64,000 nt of DNA, taken from assembly GCA_029260755.1 (NCBI GenBank), contig JAJDCQ010000105.1:1-64000 (forward strand). The letters run 5' to 3'. Within the stretch, counting starts at the first letter, position 1; every line of letters begins with the position of its first letter. Under the pieces are notes generated by a model. The model was not told the DNA's origin and did no database searches. It saw nothing but the letters and a program-made list of their open reading frames with translations. The DNA is from Planctomycetota bacterium (lineage in GTDB: Bacteria; Planctomycetota; J058; JAJDCQ01). The position numbers and the translations under genes are program-made. Of this stretch, positions 21,320 to 30,600 are shown in pieces.

Positions 21320-22975
21320 TCAGAGCCCCAGGGCCAGGCCGTCCTTGCGTGACTCGGACGCGCCCGCGAACACGCTCGCCGCGCGATCCCACGCGATCGC
21401 CTGGTAGCCGCCGAAGCCGCCGCCGCCGCGGACGACCCGGTGCCCGCGCGTCGCGAGCTCGGCCGCCACGGCCTCGTCGATCCCGTGCTCGAGCGCGACG
21501 ATCCCGCCGCCCGGCTCGCCCGGCTCCCCCTTCGGCCCGGGCGACCCGTGGTGATGGACGCGCGCGGCGTCGCCCGCCTCCTGGAGCCCGAGGCCGAAGT
21601 CGATCAGGTTCGCGAGCACCTGGACGTGGCCCTGCGGCTGCATGTCGCCGCCCATGACGCCGAAGGCGAGCCACGGCTGGCCGTCTCTCGTCACGAACGC
21701 CGGGATGATCGTGTGAAACGGGCGCTTCCCGGGCGCCCAGACGTTCGGATGGCCCGGGTCGAGCGAGAGGAGCTCGGCGCGGCTCTGGAGCCCGAAGCCG
21801 AGCTCGGGATCGACGAGGCCCGAGCCGAAGCCGCGGAAGTTGCTCTGGATCAGGCTGACCATCATCCCGTCGCCGTCGGCCGTCGCGAGGTAGCAGGTGT
21901 CCCCCTCGTCGATCACGCCCGGCGTCCCCGGCGCCGGATGCTCGGACGCGCGGGCGGGGTCGATCAGGGCGCGGCGTCGCGCCGCGTAGCTCTTGCTCGA
22001 GAGCTCGGCGACGGGCACCGCCGCGAACTCGGGGTCGGCGTAGTGGCGCGCGCGGTCGGCGAAGGCGAGCTTCTTCGCCTCGATCACGAGATGAAGATGC
22101 TCGACGCCGTTTCGCGGCAGCGCGCCGAGGTCGAACCCCTCGAGCACGTTCAGCATCTGCAGCGCCGCGAGACCCTGACCGGCTGGCGGCAGCTCCCAGA
22201 CCTCGTGACCGCGGTAGGTCGTCGAGATCGGGTCGACCCAGCGCGACGCGTGCGCCGCCAGATCCTCGGCCCGGAGGAAGCACCCCTCGTCGCGGCAGAA
22301 CGCGTCGAGGCGGGCGGCGATCTCGCCCCGGTAGAAGGCGTCGGCGCCGCCGGCGGCGATCCGTTCGAGGGTCGTCGCGAGCGCTGGGTTGCGAAACACG
22401 TCGCCCGCGCGCGGCGCGGCGCCGCCGGGGAGGAAGACCGCGTCGAACCCCGAGCCGCCCCGGAGCGCCTCGGCGCCGCGACCCCACTCGTGCGCGATCA
22501 CCGGCGAGAGCGGGAACCCATCGCGGGCGTGGTCGATCGCCGGGGCGAAGAGCTCGCCCCACGGCCGGCGCCCGAAGCGCTCGTGGAGGGCGCGCCAGCC
22601 GTCGACGCAACCCGGAACGCTCACCGTGAGCGGACCGCGCGGCGGCATCAGCTCGATGCCGCGCCCGCGGAGGGTGGCGAGGTCGAGGCCGCGCGGCGTC
22701 CTCCCCGAGCCGTCGAGCCCGTGGATCCGCCGCTCCCGCCCGTCCCAGACGATCGCGAACAGGTCGCCGCCGAGCCCGCATCCGGTCGGCTCGACCAGCC
22801 CGAGGACGGCGTTGGCGGCGATCGCCGCGTCGACGGCGCTCCCGCCGTCGCGCAGGGTCGCGACCGCCGCGCCGGTCGCGAGCGGCTGACTCGTCGCCGC
22901 CATCCCGTTTCGGGCGAACACCGGAGATCGCGTCGCGAAAGGCTCGCCGGTCGGTCGGTCGCCGCCGCCGATCAC
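21320..22975 (-). CDS. ggt: gamma-glutamyltransferase family protein (cytosolic type)
   Basis: The protein has 551 residues from GTG 22975, which overlaps the stop of the upstream gene (GTGA). Typical GGT segments are seen: GGSAVDAAIAANAVLGLVEP, GLGGDLFAIVWD, GPLTVSVPG, SFRAMLIQSNF-like SLIQSNFRGFGSGL and the late GGFGGYQAI. The self-cleavage nucleophile is Thr360 in DEGDTCYLATADGDG; the neighbouring residue is Cys, where many family members have a second Thr. No signal peptide is visible, so a cytoplasmic enzyme of the YwrD-like kind is more likely than a periplasmic glutathione hydrolase. It presumably cleaves gamma-glutamyl amides; the substrate is unknown. Confidence 0.88.
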   Translation of the reverse strand: MIGGGDRPTGEPFATRSPVFARNGMAATSQPLATGAAVATLRDGGSAVDAAIAANAVLGLVEPTGCGLGGDLFAIVWDGRERRIHGLDGSGRTPRGLDLATLRGRGIELMPPRGPLTVSVPGCVDGWRALHERFGRRPWGELFAPAIDHARDGFPLSPVIAHEWGRGAEALRGGSGFDAVFLPGGAAPRAGDVFRNPALATTLERIAAGGADAFYRGEIAARLDAFCRDEGCFLRAEDLAAHASRWVDPISTTYRGHEVWELPPAGQGLAALQMLNVLEGFDLGALPRNGVEHLHLVIEAKKLAFADRARHYADPEFAAVPVAELSSKSYAARRRALIDPARASEHPAPGTPGVIDEGDTCYLATADGDGMMVSLIQSNFRGFGSGLVDPELGFGLQSRAELLSLDPGHPNVWAPGKRPFHTIIPAFVTRDGQPWLAFGVMGGDMQPQGHVQVLANLIDFGLGLQEAGDAARVHHHGSPGPKGEPGEPGGGIVALEHGIDEAVAAELATRGHRVVRGGGGFGGYQAIAWDRAASVFAGASESRKDGLALGL

Positions 22976-24297
22976 GCGTCCGGCCGCGGGTCGATGGGGA
23001 CGACCTCCCAGCGGAACGACTCGGGCCGGAACTGCCACTGCCGGAGCGGCTGGCGCGCGACCGCGACGACGACCCGCCGAGGCGCTCCCGGGAGAGCCAC
23101 GACGCGGAACGCCTCCTCGTCTTGCGCGAGCGGCGCGCCGCAGCGGCGGAGCCGCCGGACATCGACCGGCGAGGGCGTCGCCCCCGGGGGGCAGGCCTGC
23201 TCGAGGTCGAGGACGAGGACGCCGTCGTTCCCGGCGGCGACCACCAGGCGCTCCTCGACGAAGGCGACGTCGTGCCAGGTCGGCCCGCGGACCGGCTCGT
23301 CCTCGGCGATCGGGCCCTCGTCCGCCGGGCGGACCATCTCGAGGACGCTGTGCCGCTCCTGGAGCGTCTCCCGGTCGAGCAGCCCGAGGCAGCTCGCGCG
23401 CCCGGCCCGGCCGGCGCCGTGGCTGAGGACGGCGAAGAAGCGATCGCCGGCGACGGCTCGACGGATCGTCTCGTAGGTGTAGTGGGCGGGGATCTCGGTG
23501 ACGCGGTCGACCCGCGGCTCGAGCGGCTCGGCGATGTCGTACACGACGAGCCACTTCGGGTAGATGATGTCATCGACGGCGTAGAGGCGCGCACGCTCGA
23601 CATCGACGATGAGGGCGTCGAGCGCCTTCCGGTCGCCGAGCACCTCGCCGACCTCGTCGGGGACGGCGATCGGCCGCCACGGTCCGACGCCGCGCGAGGC
23701 GTCGCGGACCTGGAGGAGCTCGCCCTCGCCCGAGCCGTCCTCGCCGCCCGCGTAGATCGCGCGGCGGCCGTCGGGACCCTCGACGACGGCGACCGCGTGG
23801 GCGACGAAGCCGGCCGGGAGCTCCCACGGGCAGCCGGGCAGCGGGGGGAGCCCATCGACGCCCGCGTCGCCGTTCCCGGTCACGCCGAACGCCGCGATGG
23901 ACGTGGCCGCCCCGGCCAGACTACCTTCGAGGTCGTTCGCCGGCGGCACGAACGGGATCCCGAGGGCGACGCCATCCCCGAGCACCGGAAAGGTGTGCGT
24001 GCCGAAGGGGAGGGCGCCGATCGGCAGGACCTCGTCGTCGGGCCCGATCGCGACGAGGACGGTGCCGGCCGCGTCGGCGTCGGGGAGGATCGCGGTCGGC
24101 AGGTCGGCCGCGCGCGCGACGGCGGGGGCGTCGGGGCCCGGGCCGGAGCGCGCGAGCCAGCGAGCGCCGACGCGCGCGGCGTCGACGGCGCGGCCGGCGC
24201 GGACGTGGTGACCGGCGAGCCGGGCGACGGCCTCGGCGTCATCGGGGTCGTGGCCGACCCGGCGCTCGAGCTCGGCGGTCTCGCGATCGAGGGTCAT
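22972..24297 (-). CDS. hypothetical protein, helical N-terminus plus beta-propeller-like body
   Basis: The protein has 441 residues. The first 60 look like a TPR-type helical hairpin (MTLDRETAELERRVGHDPDD, DAEAVARLAGHHV). The rest is beta-rich with recurring short strands ending in acidic turns, such as RLYAVDDIIYPKWLVVYDIA, FFAVLSHGAGR and ERLVVAAGNDGVLVLDL, which suggests a propeller. No signal peptide is seen. It is translationally coupled to the gamma-glutamyltransferase downstream. No family name is assigned; it may regulate or accompany the transferase, but only the gene order supports this. Confidence 0.65.
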   Translation of the reverse strand: MTLDRETAELERRVGHDPDDAEAVARLAGHHVRAGRAVDAARVGARWLARSGPGPDAPAVARAADLPTAILPDADAAGTVLVAIGPDDEVLPIGALPFGTHTFPVLGDGVALGIPFVPPANDLEGSLAGAATSIAAFGVTGNGDAGVDGLPPLPGCPWELPAGFVAHAVAVVEGPDGRRAIYAGGEDGSGEGELLQVRDASRGVGPWRPIAVPDEVGEVLGDRKALDALIVDVERARLYAVDDIIYPKWLVVYDIAEPLEPRVDRVTEIPAHYTYETIRRAVAGDRFFAVLSHGAGRAGRASCLGLLDRETLQERHSVLEMVRPADEGPIAEDEPVRGPTWHDVAFVEERLVVAAGNDGVLVLDLEQACPPGATPSPVDVRRLRRCGAPLAQDEEAFRVVALPGAPRRVVVAVARQPLRQWQFRPESFRWEVVPIDPRPDA

Positions 24298-24448
24298 GTC
24301 GGTTCGCCCGCTTCAGGGTGGCAACGGTAGGGTAGCACGATGTCGAGTCCCCGCGAACCGCCTGGATTTCCTTGAAGCCCCGACCCCGCCCGGTGTAAGG
24401 AGATGCACGGCCGGGCCTCGCCCGGGCCGATGGGAGAGGGATAATCGC

Positions 24449-27400
24449 ATGCGCCGCAGTCACTTCGCCGCGACGATGATCGTCGCGTCGCTCGCTTCAT
24501 CCGTGCTCGCCGCGCCGGCCCACGCCCAGGCGCTCGACCCGCGCCCGGTGCGTCCGGCGCCCGTCGCGAGCCCGATCGGCGGCAACGGCCACGCCGAGAC
24601 CTGGGACGGTCGCGTCTTCATCGTCACGCGGAACACCCGCCAGCCGGGCAACCCCGTCGGCTGGGTCGTCTTCGCGATGCGGCCGGAGCGGGTGACCCGG
24701 ATCGCCAACGGAACGCCGAGCTTCCAGAACGCGTTCAGCGCGGGCGTCGTCCTCGAGAACAACAACGCGACCAACACGGGGATGGGCGACCACAACGCCC
24801 TCGCCATCGTCCCCGCGCCGGGGCGCGCGGAGAACCCGTTCCGGAGCCGCGCCGACGGCAGCCCGGCCGCGAACGGCGCGTTCGAGACCTACGACGCCTT
24901 CATCATCACCCAGTTCTACGGCGCGCCCGGCGGCGACCGGATGGGGCGGCGCCCCGCCCGGATCGTCGTCCGCGACCCGCACACGCGCGACGCCGCGATC
25001 GAGCGGGCCGAGCTGACCGGACCGTTCGAGCCGCTGACCGGCCCCGGCGGCGTCGCCCTGCGCGGGATCGAGCCGACGATCACGTTCGACGGGCGGCTCC
25101 TCATCTGGCAGGGCCACCCCGACAACGACGGCAAGATCGACGTCATCGTCTACTCGTTCAACCAGCAGCCGGCCGCCGTCGGCGGATGGTCGACGCCCCG
25201 GTCGATCGCCGACCTGTTCCACCGGGACCGCGACACGCTGATCGCCGGCGAGCCGCTCCACGAGCTCTTCCCGATCGCGCGGCAACAGCTCCGCACGGCC
25301 GACGGAACCCCCTACGACGCGAGCGAGCTGTTCACCGGCGCCTACCCGTGGGTGACCCTCGACGGCAGCGAGCTCATCTACATGTCGATCACCGCCCGTA
25401 ACCATCCCCGGCGCGCGGGCGCGAGCGTGATCGGACGCCTCACCCGCTGGACCGAGCGGCTGATCGACGGCCCGATCAACCCGGACCGCCGCGAGACGGT
25501 GCGCCTCTTCTACAGCTCGCCCGGCACCGTCCCGGGCTTCTGGGCGCCCTACCGCGACGTCCCCGACGTGCCGATCCCCTATACGGCGAGCCGGCCGGTG
25601 ATGCCGCTCTTCGGGACGAACACGAGCAACTACGCCGAGGTGAGCTTCGAGGACACCGACGGCGACTACGTCCTGGCGCTGCGCGGCAACGAGATGATCA
25701 CCAAGGGGCGCGACGTCGAGGTCCAGCAGACGCCCGACACCTCGGGCCGGCTCAACACCGGGCTGCTCGAGGGCGCGCGCTTCCCGCTCGAGCTCGACGG
25801 GACCGACGCGAACGTGGGCGCCGCCGGCCAGGCGATCCACTTCGGGCAGGCGGACCGCGTCCGCGTCCGGCACGCCCCGAGCCTCGACGAGGCGCGCGGG
25901 ATGCTGACCGTGCAGATGTGGGTCAAGCGGGTCGTCGACATGGCCCAGGACGCCGAGAACCGGTTCGTCTACCTCGCGCGGAAGGAGGGCGCGTTCGACC
26001 TGATCCTCGAGGAGAACGGCAACGTCCAGGCGACGGTGATCGTCGGCGGCCAGCAGAAGCGCTCGGGCCCCGTCGGCCCGGCCCTCCCGCTCGGGCAGTG
26101 GGCGCACGTCGCCTTCACCTGGGACGGTCGAAACGGCGCGATGGGCGTGTGGCGCGACGGCGTCCTCGTGAGCGAGCAGCTCCTCGGCGCCGGGATCGTC
26201 GACGCGAGCCCGCGCGACCTCGAGATCGGGCCGTCGGGCATCGCGCCGGCCGCCCCCTTCGTCGCCGGCAACACACCGATCGTGACGATCGACGAGGTGT
26301 TCGTGAGCCGCGTCGTCCGTGACGAGCGCGAGCTCGCCGAGGCGGCCTTCCGCGTCCGCCCGGCGCCGAGCTTCGCCCCGGCGATCCCGCTGCCGATCGG
26401 GCTCGAGGCGAGCGATCTGCGGATCCCCGCGTCGAGCCCGGTGCGGGCCGACGTCACCGAGCTCGGCCGGATGCTCTTCTTCGACGAGCGCCTCTCGCGC
26501 GAGCGAACGCACTCCTGCGCGACCTGCCACGACCCGAGCGCCGGGTTCGACGACGGCCTCGCGACGGGGCGCGGTCGCAACGGAGCGGTCCTGCCGCGCA
26601 ACTCGCCGACGATCGCGAACCGCGCCCTGTCGACGCGCCAGCTCTGGGATGGGCGCGCCACCTCGCTCGAGGACCAGGTGCTCCGGCCGATCACCCACCC
26701 CGACGAGATGGGGATGAACCTCCCGTACCTCGTCCAGATACTCGAGGCGATGCCGGAGTATCGGCAGCGGTTCCGCCAGGCGACGGGCGGACCGGCGAAC
26801 CGGAACCGCATCGCGCGGGCGCTCGCCACGTTCGTCCGCACGATCACGACCGGCGACGCGCCGAACGATCGGTTCGAGGCCGGCGACCAGGCCGCCCTCA
26901 ACGCCGCCCAGAAGCGAGGCCGGCGCCTCTTCTTCGGCAAGGCTCGGTGCAGCGCGTGCCACGACGGGAACAACTACACCGATGAGGCGTTCCACGCGAC
27001 CGACGCGGCCGCCGACGGCGACCTCGGCCGGGCCGAGATCACCGGAAGGCGCCGCGACCGCGGAGCGTTCAAGACGCCAACGCTCCGAGACGTCGCGCTC
27101 ACCGCGCCCTACTTCCACGACGGAAGCGCCGCGACCCTCGCCGAGGTCGTCGACCGCTACGACGAGGGCGGCCGCACCCGGACCGACGACCGCAGCGTCG
27201 AGATCCGTCCGCTGCTGCTCTCGCCGCAGGAGAGGACCGACCTCGTCGCGTTCCTCGAGGCGCTCACCGGTCAGGCGCGCGTCGTCCCGAACGCGCCGAA
27301 CCTCCCGCCGGACCCGGTCGGCCTCCCGCCGCCGCCGCCGCCGCCGCCGGCGCCCGCCCCCGGCCGAGGCGCCCCGCCGCCGCTCCCGCCGCCGTCGGCG

Positions 27401-27541
27401 CCGCCGGGCACGACCGGAACGCCGATGCCGACGTGCGCCGGAGGCCCCGTCGTGATGGACGCCCCCATCCGCTGGGACGCCCTCGCGCCGCTGCTGCTGA
27501 TCGCGCTCGCGCTCGGCGCGCTGAGACGACGCACCGCCTGA
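24449..27541 (+). CDS. LamG / dihaem cytochrome c peroxidase fusion with C-terminal membrane anchor
   Basis: The protein has 1030 residues from ATG 24449 (GGGAGAGGG 8 bases upstream). It has a signal peptide (1-26), then a long beta-rich region with no assigned family, then a LamG/concanavalin-like domain (about 440-630; LTVQMWVKRV, WAHVAFTWDGRNGAMGVWRD). A MauG/CcpA-type dihaem domain (about 650-960) carries CATCH at about 690 and CSACH at about 834 with ELGRMLFFDERLSRERTHSC, NSPTIAN and KTPTLRDVALTAPYFHDG. A proline-rich stalk leads to a single transmembrane helix and RRR end, like a sorting or anchoring tail. It would hold a peroxidase-like redox domain at the cell surface or in the periplasm; the substrate is unknown. 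Confidence 0.88.
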   Translation: MRRSHFAATMIVASLASSVLAAPAHAQALDPRPVRPAPVASPIGGNGHAETWDGRVFIVTRNTRQPGNPVGWVVFAMRPERVTRIANGTPSFQNAFSAGVVLENNNATNTGMGDHNALAIVPAPGRAENPFRSRADGSPAANGAFETYDAFIITQFYGAPGGDRMGRRPARIVVRDPHTRDAAIERAELTGPFEPLTGPGGVALRGIEPTITFDGRLLIWQGHPDNDGKIDVIVYSFNQQPAAVGGWSTPRSIADLFHRDRDTLIAGEPLHELFPIARQQLRTADGTPYDASELFTGAYPWVTLDGSELIYMSITARNHPRRAGASVIGRLTRWTERLIDGPINPDRRETVRLFYSSPGTVPGFWAPYRDVPDVPIPYTASRPVMPLFGTNTSNYAEVSFEDTDGDYVLALRGNEMITKGRDVEVQQTPDTSGRLNTGLLEGARFPLELDGTDANVGAAGQAIHFGQADRVRVRHAPSLDEARGMLTVQMWVKRVVDMAQDAENRFVYLARKEGAFDLILEENGNVQATVIVGGQQKRSGPVGPALPLGQWAHVAFTWDGRNGAMGVWRDGVLVSEQLLGAGIVDASPRDLEIGPSGIAPAAPFVAGNTPIVTIDEVFVSRVVRDERELAEAAFRVRPAPSFAPAIPLPIGLEASDLRIPASSPVRADVTELGRMLFFDERLSRERTHSCATCHDPSAGFDDGLATGRGRNGAVLPRNSPTIANRALSTRQLWDGRATSLEDQVLRPITHPDEMGMNLPYLVQILEAMPEYRQRFRQATGGPANRNRIARALATFVRTITTGDAPNDRFEAGDQAALNAAQKRGRRLFFGKARCSACHDGNNYTDEAFHATDAAADGDLGRAEITGRRRDRGAFKTPTLRDVALTAPYFHDGSAATLAEVVDRYDEGGRTRTDDRSVEIRPLLLSPQERTDLVAFLEALTGQARVVPNAPNLPPDPVGLPPPPPPPPAPAPGRGAPPPLPPPSAPPGTTGTPMPTCAGGPVVMDAPIRWDALAPLLLIALALGALRRRTA

Positions 27542-27560
27542 GTCGACGCGTCCCGCCAAA

Positions 27561-27631
27561 CCGAAGGGGTCAGGTCTCGGATGTTCGCATTAACGCGGTT
27601 AATGCGAACATCCGAGACCTGACCCCTTCGG
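27561..27631. repeat. REP-like palindrome, copy 2 (perfect)
   Basis: Two 34-bp arms (27561-27594 and 27598-27631) are perfect reverse complements around a 3-base loop. The arm begins CCGAAGGGGTCAGGTCTCGG and ends ATGTTCGCATTAAC. It matches copy 1 at 19798 almost base for base. It sits between two plus-strand genes, 20 bp after the LamG/peroxidase stop and 41 bp before the kinase 3 ATG, overlapping the region where the kinase 3 promoter should lie. Confidence 0.92.
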
Positions 27632-27635
27632 TCCG

Positions 27636-27665
27636 TTGCCGGCCGCGGCGCTCGGGTCGTATCGT
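27636..27665 (+). promoter_or_regulatory. possible promoter of kinase 3, giving a leaderless or near-leaderless mRNA
   Basis: TTGCCG (27636-27641), an 18-bp spacer and TATCGT (27660-27665) end only 6 bases before ATG 27672. If used, transcription would begin at or next to the start codon, and indeed no ribosome site is visible before this ATG. The motif begins 5 bases after the palindrome. Confidence 0.35.
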
Positions 27666-27671
27666 CTCGAC

Positions 27672-30600
27672 ATGACGCGTGTCCCGACCGGCCCGGTCAC
27701 TCCCGGCGGCCCGCCCCGATCATCCGGGCCGGGGCCAGGCCGGGCTCCCGGCCCGCACGCCCGGATCGGGCGCTACGAGATCCTCGCCGAGCTCGGCCGC
27801 GGCGGCATGGGCGTCGTCTACCGCGCGTTCGACCCGTCGCTGCGCCGCGAGGTCGCGATCAAGATGGTGCTCGCGGCCGGAGCGGGCCGCGCCCGGCAGG
27901 TCGAGCGCTTCGTCCGCGAGGCGCGCGCCGCGGCGCGGCTGCGTCACCGATCGATCGTGAGCGTCCACGAGGTCGGCAGCGACGAGGATCGCCCGTTCAT
28001 CGTGATGGACCTCGTCCCCGGCGAGACCCTCGCCGAGCTCGTCGAGCGCGAGCCGATGGCGCCGCGCGCCGTCGTCGCGGCGATCCGCGACGTCGCCCTC
28101 GGCCTCCAGCACGCCCACGACCACGGCATCCTCCACCGCGACGTCAAGCCGCAGAACATCCTCCTCGACGCCTCGGGGCACGCTCACCTGACCGACTTCG
28201 GCCTCGCCCGCGACATCGCGAGCGACGCCGAGCGACTCACCGTCTCCGGCCAGCTCGTCGGTACGCCGGCCTACGTCGCGCCCGAGCAGGCGCGCGGCGA
28301 CCGGGGCGCGGTCGCCGCCCCGAGCGACGTCTACGGCCTCGGCGGCGCCCTCTACTTCGGACTGCTCCGCCGCCCGCCCCACGAGGGGGACACCGTCGTC
28401 CAGATCATCGCGGCGGTGCTGCAGCGCGAGCCCGAGCGCCCGCGTGACCTCGACCCCGAGATCCACCCCGACCTCGAGCGGATCGTCCTCCGGTGCCTCG
28501 CGAAACGCGCCGACGAGCGCTACGCGACCGCCGCCGCCCTCGCCGCCGACCTGACCTCGTTCCTCGAGGGCCGGGCGATCTCGATCCGGACGCCGAACCG
28601 CCGCGAGCGACTCGGCCGCTGGGTGCGCGAGCACCCGGCCGCCGCCGCCGTGATGAGCGCCGTCGCCGTCTCGGGCATCGTCTTCGGCGCGATCCTCGCC
28701 GCGCGCGAGGTGCAGACGCGCGCCCGCCTCGAGGAGGCGCTCGTCACCGCGGAGCGCCGGCGCGACGAGGCGGTCGCCGCCGGCGAGCGCCTGACCGCCG
28801 CCCTGGGCGCGGCCGAGCGCGAGCGCGAGCGGGCGCGCGCCGCCGAGGTCTCGGCGAGCGGCCTCGGCAACCGCCTCCTCGTCGAGAAGGCACACGGCCT
28901 GATCGCGAGGCGGCGATTCATCGAGGCCGCGCCGCTCCTCGCCCGCAGCCTCGAGCGGGAGACGACGGCGGCGACGCGCTCGGCGCTGATCGAGGCGGTC
29001 GCGGCGACGCCGCGGCTCGCGTGGACACTGCGACGCCAGCTGCGCGCCGATCTCGCGGCGCTCGACCCGACCGGCGACCTCCTCGTCCTCGGCGGCGACT
29101 GGGGCAAGGACGTGCGCCTGATCGACCTGCGCCACGGGCGCCTCGTCGCGAACGCACCGATCGCCGCCCACGCCCTCTCGGCGTCACCTGACGGCGCGAC
29201 CCTCGCCGTCGGAAGCGATCGGGGCGTCCACCTCCTCGAGCTCCCCTCGCTCCGCGAGCGCGCGTTCGAGCACCGCGGCCAGGTCGATCACATCGCCTGG
29301 GTGGAGGGCGGCGACCGCCTGGCCGCCCTCGCGACGGGGCAGGCCGCCCTCCACGACGCCGCGACCGGACGAATCGTCGGCGAGCTCGCGAACGATCTCG
29401 CGGGGCTCCGCGGCCTGAGCGTCTCGCCCGACGGGGAGCGCCTCGCCCTCTGGAGCGGCGAGCTCGTCGATGTCCGGCGGATCGACGACGACCGGAGCGA
29501 GGGCCGCATCGAAGGGCTCGAGGTCCGGACCGTCGCGTGGCTCGACGACGAGCGGGTGCTGGTCGCGTCCGGCTCCGCCCTCCACGTCCGCGAGATCGGG
29601 AACGGGATCGACCCGGCCCTCGGAGGCGATCCGCCCGCGCCGATCGAGCACGGCGCCGTGGTGAGCGAGGTCTCCGCCGTCGCCCCCGACCGCGTCGTCG
29701 TCGTCGACGCGCAGGGCGGCGTCGCCGTGCGCGACCTGGCCACCGGAGAGACGCTCGACGACGCCGACCCGCTCGGCCCGCGAGGCTCGCGATGGCCCCG
29801 GCTCGCGGTCGGCCACGCGGGCCGCCGCATCGCGGTCGCCGAGTGGAAGGGCGGGGTCGGCGTCTGGGACCTCTCCGCGGACGGGACGCTGACGCTCCGG
29901 GCGACGAGCGCGGACCCGGACGCCGTCGAGGTGCTCGCCGGCCACGTCGCGTTCGCCTGGTCGCCCGACGGCGAGGCGATCGCCGTCGGAGCGCAGACCG
30001 CCGGGGGACCGGTCCGGGTCCTCGAGGCGCGCTCGGGACGCGCGCTCCGACGCATCCCGCCCGCGGATGGCGGCGAGGGCGTCGCCTCGATCGCCTGGAG
30101 CCACGACGGCGCCACCCTCGCCGTCTCCCGGTTTTTCGGGCGCGACGAGCGCGGCCGAGCCGGCAGCCGGGTCGACATCCACGACGCCGCGACCGGCGCC
30201 GTCGTCGCCGAGCTCCACGCGGGCGAGGGCCACCCGGCCGAGCTCGGGTTCTCACCCGATGGACGCTCCATCGCGGCGGCCGTCGGCACCGAGGTGCACG
30301 TCTTCGACGCCGCCACCGGCCGGCGACGCCACCGCCTCGAGCCGCCGCCGAGGCCGCGGAGCAGCGGGACGCCGATCACGCAGCTCTCGCGCCCGCGGTG
30401 GCTCCGCGACGGCCGCCTCTACGCGTCCAACGGGGTCGGCACCGCGGCCGCCCTCTGGAACGCGGACGAGCCCGACGCGAAGGAGCGGCTCCCCGTTCAG
30501 GTGCGCGAGGTCGCCTTCCACCCCGACGGGCGCCACGTCGCCTTCGAGGAGGGCCTCCCGTCGGGCGACACCCGCTCGCGTCTCGACGTCGTCGAGGTCG

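Noticed and set aside
24440-24445. GATAAT as a -10 element for the LamG/peroxidase gene
   Set aside because: It lies 3 bases before the ATG and within the spacing after a strong GGGAGAGGG ribosome site, so it is better explained as part of the translation start region.
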